NCBI RefSeq assembly: GCF_006912135.1
Contig: NZ_VIRS01000008.1
Location: 124,001 to 188,000 of the forward strand
Direction of reading: 5' to 3'
Source of the DNA: Cryptosporangium phraense
Lineage (GTDB): Bacteria; Actinomycetota; Actinomycetes; Mycobacteriales; Cryptosporangiaceae
Length of the DNA stretch: 64,000 bases
In this document: positions 26,407-33,962 of the stretch, piece after piece
Position numbering within the stretch: position 1 is the stretch's first letter
Layout: every line of letters begins with the position of its first letter
Notes under the pieces: generated by a model
Databases searched by the model: none
What the model saw: only the letters and a program-made list of their open reading frames with translations
What the model was told of the DNA's origin: nothing
Translations under genes and position numbers: made by a program

Positions 26407-27048
26407 ATGCCCCGGGACGTCGAAGCCACCAAGCGACGCCTCCGCGACGCCGCACTCGAGGAGTTCACCGAGCACGGCCTGCACGGCACGACGGTCGAGC
26501 GCATCGCCGCCCGCGCCCGCGCCAACAAAGAGCGCCTCTACAGCTACTTCGGCGACAAGAACGCGCTCTTCACGAGCGTCCTCGTCGAAGAGCTCGACAA
26601 GGTGGCCGCGGCCGTGCCGGTCCGCATCACGCGCACCGAGGACTACGCCGAGATGGCCGGCCGCACGTTCGACTACCTGCGCGAGAACCCCGGGCTGCCC
26701 CGGCTCCTGCTGTGGGAGAGCCTGGCCGACACCGGCCAGGTCGCCGACGAGGCCGTCCGTCGCGTCCACTATCGAGACAAGGCCGAGGCGATCGGGCAGG
26801 CCCAGCGCGACGGGCTGCTCGACGACACGATCCCGGCCCACCACCTGATGTTCCTGCTGCTCTCGGTGGCCAACTGGTGGTTCGCGGCCCCGCAGGTCGC
26901 CCGCATGCTCACGGCCGGCCCGATCGACGAGGACGAGTGGGTGGCGCGCCGGGCGTCCGTCGTCGAAGCGGCCCGGCAGCTGGCCGAACCCAAGCTCCGT
27001 TTGTCCGACGACGACGTCGGGAACCGCTCGAACCGAAAGGGAGGGTGA
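26407..27048 (+). CDS. TetR family transcriptional regulator
   Basis: A 213-residue repressor. The N-terminal HTH (about 8-55) has the TetR pattern RRLRDAALEEFTEHGLHGTT...IAARARANKERLYSYFGDKNALF. The helical ligand-binding domain (60-190) includes LRENPGLPRLLLWESLAD, close to the TetR_C family with that motif. The start is ATG 26407, with a weak AAGTGAAG upstream. It diverges from the SDR, and two matching palindromes lie between. The ligand is unknown, probably a small hydrophobic molecule handled by the SDR. Confidence 0.95.
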   Translation: MPRDVEATKRRLRDAALEEFTEHGLHGTTVERIAARARANKERLYSYFGDKNALFTSVLVEELDKVAAAVPVRITRTEDYAEMAGRTFDYLRENPGLPRLLLWESLADTGQVADEAVRRVHYRDKAEAIGQAQRDGLLDDTIPAHHLMFLLLSVANWWFAAPQVARMLTAGPIDEDEWVARRASVVEAARQLAEPKLRLSDDDVGNRSNRKGG

Positions 27049-27053
27049 TCAGC

Positions 27054-27239
27054 ATGGCCGATGAGACCCGGTACTGGTGGAACCTGAAGCACAAGCGGGT
27101 CGAGACCGACGACGACAAGGGCAAGTCGGCGGACCGGCTCGGGCCGTACCCGACGCGCGAAGCCGCGGAGAAGGCGCTGGAGACCGTCGCCAACCGCAAC
27201 GCGATCGCCGACGCCGAAGACCGCCGCTGGAACGACTGA
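27054..27239 (+). CDS. Conserved small actinobacterial protein (61 aa)
   Basis: A 61-residue soluble protein from ATG 27054, with GGGAGG about a dozen bases upstream. It starts MADETRYWWNLKHKRVE and ends ALETVANRNAIADAEDRRWND, with an Ala/Glu helix, GPYPTREAAEKAL. That core resembles a short SPOR-like fold often found as a stand-alone small protein in actinobacteria. It begins five bases behind the TetR stop, so it is co-transcribed with it. Function unknown. Confidence 0.8.
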   Translation: MADETRYWWNLKHKRVETDDDKGKSADRLGPYPTREAAEKALETVANRNAIADAEDRRWND

Positions 27240-27248
27240 TCACTCGAA

Positions 27249-27284
27249 CTCCCGGGGTACCGTCAATGCTAGGCACCCCGGGAG
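27249..27284 (+). promoter_or_regulatory. Hairpin overlapping the Shine-Dalgarno of the DUF1707 gene
   Basis: CTCCCGGGGT (27249-27258) pairs perfectly with ACCCCGGGAG (27275-27284) across a 16-nt loop. The 3' arm contains the GGGAG of the ribosome-binding site for ATG 27292. It could terminate the upstream operon or mask the site. Confidence 0.5.
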
Positions 27285-27291
27285 GCAGCAC

Positions 27292-27705
27292 ATGGCCCAG
27301 CAGGAACCTGATCGTCCGCCGGTGCGGGCTTCGGACGCCGAGCGCCAGAAGGTTGCCGACCTGCTGCGCGAACACACCTCCGAGGGCCGGCTGACGATCG
27401 AGGAGTACGAGCAGCGCGTCGACAGCGCCCTCAACGCCCGGACCGTCGCCGAACTCCGCCCGTTACTGGCCGACCTGCCGGTCCACGTCGACGAGGTCCT
27501 GCCCGCCCACGCCCCCGTCGTACCGGTGAGGCGTCCGGAACGCTCCGACGGCTGGGTCCGGTACGCGTTGATCGCGCTCGCCGTCGTCATGGTGATCGGC
27601 GCGCTCGCGGCCGCGAGCCGGGGCGCGGTGGCGGCGTTCCCGCTGCTCCTGCTCGGCATCTTCGTGATCGGCGGCCGCGGAGGCGGCCGCCGCCACCATC
27701 ACTGA
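27292..27705 (+). CDS. DUF1707 (SHOCT-like) membrane protein
   Basis: A 137-residue protein. The N-terminal DUF1707 domain (RASDAERQKVADLLREHTSEGRLTIEEYEQRVDSAL...LADLP) spans residues about 12-64, followed by a linker and two hydrophobic stretches (WVRYALIALAVVMVIGALAAA and AAFPLLLLGIFVIGG). It ends in a basic His/Gly-rich tail. The fold is a short three-helix DNA- or protein-binding module tethered to the membrane. Function unknown. Its ribosome-binding site GGGAGG sits in a hairpin. Confidence 0.93.
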   Translation: MAQQEPDRPPVRASDAERQKVADLLREHTSEGRLTIEEYEQRVDSALNARTVAELRPLLADLPVHVDEVLPAHAPVVPVRRPERSDGWVRYALIALAVVMVIGALAAASRGAVAAFPLLLLGIFVIGGRGGGRRHHH

Positions 27706-27706
27706 C

Positions 27707-28540
27707 TCAGTGGAACGTGTGCTCCTCGGCCGGGAATGATCCGGCCCGCACGTCCTCGGCGAACCGCCGGGCGGCGTCGTCGAGGATCGCATCCAGGTCC
27801 GCGTACTGCTTGACGAACCGGGGCAGCTTGCCCGTGCGCAACCCGGCCATGTCCTGCCACACCAGCACCTGCGCGTCGGTGTGCGGACCGGCGCCGATGC
27901 CGATCGTCGGGACCGGCACCGCGTGGGTGATCCGCTTGGCGACGTCGGACGTGACCATCTCCAGCACCACCGCGATCGCGCCCGCCTCGGCCAGCGCCAC
28001 CGCGTCGTCCACGATCCGGTCGGCGTCGCCGCCGCGGCCCTGGACCCGGTAGCCCGACAGCAGGTTCTCGTGCTGCGGGGTGAACCCCACGTGCGCGAAC
28101 ACCGGGATCCCGGCCCCGGTCAGCGCGTCGACCTGCGGCGCGACCCGCGCCCCGCCTTCGAGCTTGACCGCGTGCGCCCGGCCTTCCTTCAGGAATCGGA
28201 CGCCGGTCGCCAGCGCCTGCGCGGGCCCGGACTCGAACGACCCGAACGGGAAGTCGGCCACGACCATCGCGCGGGACGCCGCCCCGCTCACCGCCCGGAC
28301 CAGCGGGATCAACTCGTCGACGGTCACCGGCAGCGAGGTCTCGTGGCCGAACACGTTGTTCGACGCGGAGTCGCCGACCAGCAGCACCGGGATGCCGGCC
28401 CGATCGAACAGCGCGGCCGTGTACTGGTCGTAAGAAGTGAGCATCGCCCACCGCTCACCGCGCTCCTTGGCGGCGACCAGATCACGGGCCCGGACCCGAC
28501 GATGCGACGGGCCACCGTATAGAGAAATCTCCTCGGACAT
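27707..28540 (-). CDS. panB: 3-methyl-2-oxobutanoate hydroxymethyltransferase
   Basis: Ketopantoate hydroxymethyltransferase, the first committed step of pantothenate and coenzyme A synthesis. It uses 5,10-methylenetetrahydrofolate and Mg2+. It has 277 residues, TIM barrel. Metal and substrate residues are visible in LVGDSASNNVFGHE, VVADFPFGSFE, VKLEGGARV and IGIGAGPHTDAQVLVWQDM. The start is ATG 28540 (MSEEISLYGG), with GGAAAGGGG upstream; the longer frame to 28654 is non-homologous. It is divergent from glnA2 and converges on the DUF1707 gene with a one-base gap. Confidence 0.97.
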   Translation of the reverse strand: MSEEISLYGGPSHRRVRARDLVAAKERGERWAMLTSYDQYTAALFDRAGIPVLLVGDSASNNVFGHETSLPVTVDELIPLVRAVSGAASRAMVVADFPFGSFESGPAQALATGVRFLKEGRAHAVKLEGGARVAPQVDALTGAGIPVFAHVGFTPQHENLLSGYRVQGRGGDADRIVDDAVALAEAGAIAVVLEMVTSDVAKRITHAVPVPTIGIGAGPHTDAQVLVWQDMAGLRTGKLPRFVKQYADLDAILDDAARRFAEDVRAGSFPAEEHTFH

Positions 28541-28670
28541 CTTCGTCCCCTTTCCTCCTCGAGGCCCACCGACGCGGGTCCCCGGGTGTGCGCCAATCGT
28601 CGCACTCCAGGCACAACGAACGGCGTGGGCTTCGTCACTCGGGCGATTCACCACATCGCGCCCTCACGTC

Positions 28671-28686
28671 GTAACGTCGTCGTAAC
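28671..28686 (+). promoter_or_regulatory. GlnR-like motif upstream of glnA2
   Basis: GTAAC-GTCGTC-GTAAC fits the actinomycete GlnR half-box gTnAC-n6-GaAAC with one mismatch. It lies 55 bases upstream of the glnA2 start in the divergent panB/glnA2 gap. Only one a-b pair is clear. Confidence 0.35.
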
Positions 28687-28740
28687 AAGGCCCCGGAAGA
28701 CTTCGGGCCACGCACCGTGAGCACTGGAGGGGTAGCCGTC

Positions 28741-30090
28741 GTGGACCGTCAGCAGGATTTCGTGCTGCGCACGCTCGAAGAGCGTGACATCCGCTTCGTC
28801 CGGCTGTGGTTCACCGACGTGCTCGGGACGCTGAAGAGCGTCTCGGTCGCGCCGGCCGAGCTCGAGGCCGCCTTCGAAGAGGGCATCGGCTTCGACGGGT
28901 CGGCGATCGAGGGCTTCACCCGCGTCTACGAGGCCGACATGGTCGCGATGCCCGACCCCTCGACGTTCCAGGTCTTCCCGTTCGAGGGCGCCGGCTCCGG
29001 CGAGAGCGCCCGGATGTTCTGCGACATCCAGATGCCCGACGGCTCCCCGTCCTGGGCCGACCCCCGGCACGTGCTCCGGCGCGCGCTGCGCAAGGCGGCC
29101 GACAAGGGGTTCACGTTCTACACGCACCCCGAGATCGAGTTCTTCCTGCTGGCCAACCACCCGACCGACGGCACCCGTCCGACCCCGGTCGACTCCGGCG
29201 GCTACTTCGACCACACCACCCACGCCACCGCCCGCGACTTCCGGCGGCAGGCCGTGCTGGCGCTGGAGCGGATCGGCATCTCGGTCGAGTTCAGCCACCA
29301 CGAGACCGCGCCCGGCCAGCAGGAGATCGACCTCCGCTACGCCGACGCGCTGGCCACGGCCGACAACATCATGACGTTCCGGCACGTCATCAAGGAGGTC
29401 GCGCTCTTCCAGGGCGTCTCCGCGACGTTCATGCCGAAGCCGTTCACCGACCTGGCCGGCAACGGCATGCACACCCACCTGTCGCTGTTCGAGGGCGAGC
29501 GCAACGCCTTCCACGACCCGGGCGACCCGATGACGCTCTCCAAGACCGCGAAGGCGTTCATCGCCGGAATGCTGTTCCACGCGCAGGAGTACACCGCGGT
29601 CACGAACCAGTGGGTGAACTCGTACAAGCGGCTGTTCGGGGTGCAGACCAACTCGGTCAACGAGGCCCCGAGCTCGATCTGCTGGGGCCACCTCAACCGG
29701 TCGGCGCTGGTCCGCGTGCCGCGGTACGGCAAGCCGCACTCGGCCCGGGTCGAGATCCGCTCGGTCGACGCCGCCTGCAACCCCTACCTGACGTTCGCGG
29801 TGCTGCTCGCGGCCGGTCTCAAGGGCATCGAAGAGGGCTACGAGCTGCCGCCGGGGGCCGAGGACGACGTCTGGTCGCTCTCGCCCGAGGAGCGGCGGGC
29901 GCTGGGCTACCAGGACCTGCCGCACGACCTGTCCGAGGCGCTCGGCTACATGGAGAAGAGCGAGCTGGTCGCCGAGACGCTGGGCGAGCAGATCTTCGAC
30001 TTCTTCCTGAAGAACAAGCGCGCCGAGTGGGACGACTACCGTCGTCAGGTGACGGCATACGAGCGTCGGCGGTACTTGCCGTTCCTCTAG
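28741..30090 (+). CDS. glnA2: Glutamine synthetase, GlnA2 type
   Basis: A 449-residue type I glutamine synthetase closest to mycobacterial GlnA2. The start is GTG 28741 (VDRQQDFVLRTLEERDIRFV), with GGAGGGG eight bases upstream. Catalytic segments are GFDGSAIEGF, HPEIEFFL (metal Glu), NGMHTHLSLFEGE and NRSALVRVPRYGKP. Where GlnA1 has the adenylylation tyrosine, this protein reads DDVWSLSPEE without Tyr, so GlnE control is unlikely. It precedes a glutamine amidotransferase by nine bases and glnE after that, forming a nitrogen operon. It may act on substrates other than glutamate. Confidence 0.94.
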   Translation: MDRQQDFVLRTLEERDIRFVRLWFTDVLGTLKSVSVAPAELEAAFEEGIGFDGSAIEGFTRVYEADMVAMPDPSTFQVFPFEGAGSGESARMFCDIQMPDGSPSWADPRHVLRRALRKAADKGFTFYTHPEIEFFLLANHPTDGTRPTPVDSGGYFDHTTHATARDFRRQAVLALERIGISVEFSHHETAPGQQEIDLRYADALATADNIMTFRHVIKEVALFQGVSATFMPKPFTDLAGNGMHTHLSLFEGERNAFHDPGDPMTLSKTAKAFIAGMLFHAQEYTAVTNQWVNSYKRLFGVQTNSVNEAPSSICWGHLNRSALVRVPRYGKPHSARVEIRSVDAACNPYLTFAVLLAAGLKGIEEGYELPPGAEDDVWSLSPEERRALGYQDLPHDLSEALGYMEKSELVAETLGEQIFDFFLKNKRAEWDDYRRQVTAYERRRYLPFL

Positions 30091-30099
30091 CCTGCATAC

Positions 30100-30867
30100 G
30101 TGAGCAACCCACGTTTGCTGGTAGTCGAGAACGACGCTGACGACGACGCCCGCCGACTAGGGGACTGGCTCACCGATGCCGGCGCGGAGCTGCACGTCGT
30201 CCGCGCGCACGCCGGCGAGCCGCTCCCGGAGTCGCTGGCCGGCTACCAGGGCGTCGTCGTGCTGGGCGGGGCCCAGCCGGCCTACGACACCGACGGGGTG
30301 CCGGCCTCGCCCTGGTTCCCGGCGCTGCGGAACCTGCTGCGCGAGGCCGTCGCCGAGCGCGTCGCGACGCTCGGCGTCTGCCTCGGCGGCCAGTTGCTCG
30401 CCGGGGCGCTCGGCGGCCGGGTCGAGCCGGCCGCCAGTGGGCCGGAGATCGGTGCGTTCCTGGTCGCCAAGCGCGACGTCGCCGAGAGCGACCCGCTGTT
30501 CGCGATGCTGCCGTTCACCCCGGACGTCTACCAGTGGCACGTCGACGAGATCACCGCGCTGCCGCCCGGCGCGGTGCTGCTGGCGTCCTCGCCGCGGGTG
30601 CCCAACCAGGCCTACCGGGTGGGCCCGAAGGCCTGGGGCGTCCAGTTCCACATCGAGTGCGACCAGCCGATGCTGGAGTCCTGGGCCGACGGCGACACCG
30701 GTTCGCTGGCCCGGGCCGGCCTCGACGCCGAGACCGTGCTGGCCCGCTGCGCCGCCGTGGAGGACGACGTCGAAGAGGTCTGGCGTCCGTTCGCCGGGCG
30801 GTTCGTCGCGGTCGCGTCCGGCCGGGGGGTCGGTCCGGGCGTCCCGCTGCCCGTGGTGAACCTATGA
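30100..30867 (+). CDS. Class I glutamine amidotransferase-like protein (GMP-synthase-type GATase domain)
   Basis: A 255-residue stand-alone GATase1 domain. The nucleophile is Cys94 in GVCLGGQLL, and GVQFHIECDQ gives the His/Glu of the triad. Such domains, next to GlnA2-like synthetases, often act as gamma-glutamyl hydrolases or amidotransferase subunits. The start is GTG 30100, nine bases behind glnA2. Its stop overlaps the glnE start as ATGA. Context points to a glutamine or glutamylated-amine role. The partner synthetase is not obvious. Confidence 0.9.
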   Translation: MSNPRLLVVENDADDDARRLGDWLTDAGAELHVVRAHAGEPLPESLAGYQGVVVLGGAQPAYDTDGVPASPWFPALRNLLREAVAERVATLGVCLGGQLLAGALGGRVEPAASGPEIGAFLVAKRDVAESDPLFAMLPFTPDVYQWHVDEITALPPGAVLLASSPRVPNQAYRVGPKAWGVQFHIECDQPMLESWADGDTGSLARAGLDAETVLARCAAVEDDVEEVWRPFAGRFVAVASGRGVGPGVPLPVVNL

Positions 30868-33800
30868 CGCGACCCGCTCCGGCCGGCACGGGCCGGCTCG
30901 CCCGGCTCGGGTTCGTCCAGCCCGACCGCACGGCCGACCTGCTCGGCCCGGACGGCCTGGGCTGGTGGAACCCGCAGGCCTCGGCTCCGGACGGTCCGGA
31001 GGGCGAGGCGCTGATCCTCGCGCTCGCCCACGCGGCCGATCCTGACCTCGCCGTGCTCACGCTGCACCGGCTCAACGCGGCCCAGAAGGACCCGTCCGCG
31101 CTGGCCCTCGCCGTCCGCACCGACGCCGGCTTCCGCGACCGCCTGTTCGGCGTCCTCGGCGCGTCCGCCTCCCTCGGCGATCACCTCTGCGCTTTTCCGG
31201 ACGAGTGGCGAGCGCTGGTCTCCGGCGTGTGGGAACCCTCGCAACCGTCACCGGAGCTGCTCCGCGAGATCCTTCTGGACGCGGTGGGAGCGCCCACCGA
31301 CGCCGGGGAGACCTGGGGCAGCGGCGGGGTACGGGCCCGCGGTTCGGACCCGGACGTCGTCGCCGACCTGCGGCTGGTCTACCGGCGGTGCCTGCTGCGC
31401 ACCGTCGCCCGCGACCTGAGCGAGAGCGGCCCGGCCGGGCGCTCCGACGTCGCGATGATCTCCACCGAGCTCGCCGACCTGGCCGAGGCCACCGTGCGGG
31501 CCGCCCTCGCGGTGGCCGCGGCCGGGCTGCCCGCCGACGCGCCGGCCGTGCGCCTGGGCGTCATCGGCATGGGCAAGTGCGGCGGGCGCGAGCTCAACTA
31601 CGTCAGCGACGTCGACGTGGTGTTCGTGGCCGAGCCGGGCGCGCCCGGCGCGGACTTTCCCGACGGCGAGAACCCCGGCCCGGCGCTGCGGACCGCCACC
31701 ACCCTGGCCAGCTCGATGATGCGGATCTGTCAGGAGGTGGCCTGGCAGGTCGACGCGGCCCTCCGGCCGGAGGGCAAGGACGGACCGCTGGTCCGGACGC
31801 TCGCCTCGCACGCGGCCTACTACAAGCAGTGGGCCCGGACCTGGGAGTTCCAGGCGCTGATCAAGGCCCGGCCGATCGCCGGCGACCTCGACCTCGGCAT
31901 GGCCTGGATGGGCGAGATCTCGCCGCTGGTCTGGGGCACGACGACGGGTGCGTCGCGCCGCGACGGCGCGGCCGGCCGCGAGGGCGCGGTCGCCGAGATC
32001 CGGGCGATGCGGCAGCGGGTCGAGCAGTCGCTGCCGGCCAAGGAGGCCGCGCGCGAGATCAAGCTCGGCCCCGGCGGCCTGCGTGACATCGAGTTCGCGG
32101 TGCAGCTCCTACAACTGGTCCACGGCCGGGGCGACGCCACCCTGCGCAGCGGCAACACGCTCGACGCGCTCCGGGCCCTGATCGACGGCGGCTACGTGGG
32201 GCGGCTGGACGGCGAGGCGCTCGACTCGTCCTACCGGTTCCTGCGCACGGTCGAGCACCGGCTGCAGCTCCAGCGGCTGCGGCGCACGCACAGCCTGCCG
32301 ACCGACCGCGACGAGCTGCGCTGGCTCGCCGCCACGCTGGGCCACCGGGGCAGTGGGGACCCGGTGGAGGGCTTCTCGGCCGAGTGGGCCCGGCACGCCC
32401 GCGAGGTGCGCCGGCTGCACGAGAAGCTGTTCTACCGGCCGCTGCTCGAGGCCGTGGCCACGGTGTCCAACGAGGACCTACGGATGGTCCCGTCGTCGGC
32501 CCAGGCCCGGCTCGAGGCGCTCGGGTTCACCGACCCGTCCGGCGCGCTGCGTCACGTCCAGGCGCTGACCCAGGGCGTCTCGCGGCGGGCGCACATCCAG
32601 CGCGCGCTGCTGCCGGCGATGCTCGGGCTGTTCGCCGACGCGCCCGACCCGGACGCCGGCCTGCTCGCCTACCGCCAGGTCTCCGACCGGCTCGGCGCGA
32701 CGCCGTGGTTCCTGCGCCTGGTCCGGGACGAGGGGCTGGTCGCCGAGCGGCTGCCGACCCTGCTCGGCACCAGCCTGTACGTCGCCGAGCTGCTCACCCA
32801 CGACCCCGAGGGCCTGCAGTTGCTGGCCGACGACGCCGAGCTGCGGCCGCGCTCCCGCGAGGTGCTGCACGGCGCGCTACGCGCCGCCGCCGCCCGGCAC
32901 ACCGCGCCCGAGGTGTCGGTGGTCGCCGCGCGGGCGCTGCGCCGTCGCGAACTTCTCCGGACGGCGTTCGCCGACCTCCTCGGCCTGGACGACGTCTCGA
33001 CGGTCGGGCGCGCGCTGACCGACGTCTCGGACGCCGTGCTGGTGGCCGCGCTCTCGGTGGCGGAACGGGTCGTCGCCGAACAGCGGCAGGGCGACCTGCC
33101 GATGCGGATGGCGATCATCGGCATGGGACGCCTGGGCGGCGCGGAGATGTCGTACTCGTCCGACGCCGACGTGATGTTCGTCCACGAGCCGCTCGAGGGC
33201 GCGTCCGAGCACGACGCGACGGTGGCCGCCCGGGCCGTCGCCGAGGAGCTGCGCCGGCTGCTCAGCGCCCCGGCGCCGGACCCGCCGCTGGGGATCGACG
33301 CGAACCTCCGTCCGGAGGGTCGGCAGGGGCCGCTCGTGCGCTCGCTGGGCTCCTACGCCGAGTACTACCGGCGCTGGTCGAAGCCGTGGGAGTGGCAGGC
33401 CCTGCTCCGGGCCCGCCCGGTCGCCGGTGACGAGGACCTGGGGCGACGGTTCATCGAGCTGATCGACCCGCTGCGCTACCCGGCCGAGGGGCTGGACACG
33501 GCCGCGATCACCGAGATCCGCCGGATCAAGGCCCGGGTGGACGTGGAGCGGCTGCCCCGGGGCGCCGACCCGGCGACCCACACCAAGCTCGGCCGGGGCG
33601 GGCTGGCCGACGTCGAGTGGACCGTCCAGCTGCTGCAGCTGCGGTCCGGCGCCTCGGTGCCGGGGTTGCGCACGACGCAGACGATCGCCGCGCTCGGTGC
33701 GGCGCGGGACGCCGGTCTGGTCACCGCGGTGGACCATGATGCGCTGGTGGCGGCATGGGAGATGGCGGCCGAGGTGCGGAACGCGTTGATGCTCGTGCGC

Positions 33801-33962
33801 GGGCGTCCGTCGGACCAGTTGCCGCGGCACGGCAAGGAGCTGCTCGGTGTGGCGCGGGCGATCGGCCAGCCGGCGGACGCCGAGACCGGCGAGTTTCTCG
33901 ACGAGTACCTGCGGACGATGCGGCACGGTCGGCAGGCGGTGGAGCGGGTGTTCTATGCCTGA
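30864..33962 (+). CDS. glnE: Bifunctional [glutamine synthetase] adenylyltransferase/deadenylase
   Basis: A 1032-residue enzyme that attaches and removes AMP on glutamine synthetase. It has two nucleotidyltransferase domains. The N-terminal adenylyl-removase has IGMGKCGGRELNYVSDVDVV (about 235-255); the C-terminal adenylylase has IGMGRLGGAEMSYSSDADVM (about 752-772). Each is followed by a GlnD/PII-uridylyltransferase-like helical domain (KLGPGGLRDIEFAVQLLQL and KLGRGGLADVEWTVQLLQL). The start ATG 30864 overlaps the preceding stop as ATGA. Its likely target is Tyr401 of the glnA1 product encoded at 38-40 kb. Confidence 0.97.
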   Translation: MTRPAPAGTGRLARLGFVQPDRTADLLGPDGLGWWNPQASAPDGPEGEALILALAHAADPDLAVLTLHRLNAAQKDPSALALAVRTDAGFRDRLFGVLGASASLGDHLCAFPDEWRALVSGVWEPSQPSPELLREILLDAVGAPTDAGETWGSGGVRARGSDPDVVADLRLVYRRCLLRTVARDLSESGPAGRSDVAMISTELADLAEATVRAALAVAAAGLPADAPAVRLGVIGMGKCGGRELNYVSDVDVVFVAEPGAPGADFPDGENPGPALRTATTLASSMMRICQEVAWQVDAALRPEGKDGPLVRTLASHAAYYKQWARTWEFQALIKARPIAGDLDLGMAWMGEISPLVWGTTTGASRRDGAAGREGAVAEIRAMRQRVEQSLPAKEAAREIKLGPGGLRDIEFAVQLLQLVHGRGDATLRSGNTLDALRALIDGGYVGRLDGEALDSSYRFLRTVEHRLQLQRLRRTHSLPTDRDELRWLAATLGHRGSGDPVEGFSAEWARHAREVRRLHEKLFYRPLLEAVATVSNEDLRMVPSSAQARLEALGFTDPSGALRHVQALTQGVSRRAHIQRALLPAMLGLFADAPDPDAGLLAYRQVSDRLGATPWFLRLVRDEGLVAERLPTLLGTSLYVAELLTHDPEGLQLLADDAELRPRSREVLHGALRAAAARHTAPEVSVVAARALRRRELLRTAFADLLGLDDVSTVGRALTDVSDAVLVAALSVAERVVAEQRQGDLPMRMAIIGMGRLGGAEMSYSSDADVMFVHEPLEGASEHDATVAARAVAEELRRLLSAPAPDPPLGIDANLRPEGRQGPLVRSLGSYAEYYRRWSKPWEWQALLRARPVAGDEDLGRRFIELIDPLRYPAEGLDTAAITEIRRIKARVDVERLPRGADPATHTKLGRGGLADVEWTVQLLQLRSGASVPGLRTTQTIAALGAARDAGLVTAVDHDALVAAWEMAAEVRNALMLVRGRPSDQLPRHGKELLGVARAIGQPADAETGEFLDEYLRTMRHGRQAVERVFYA

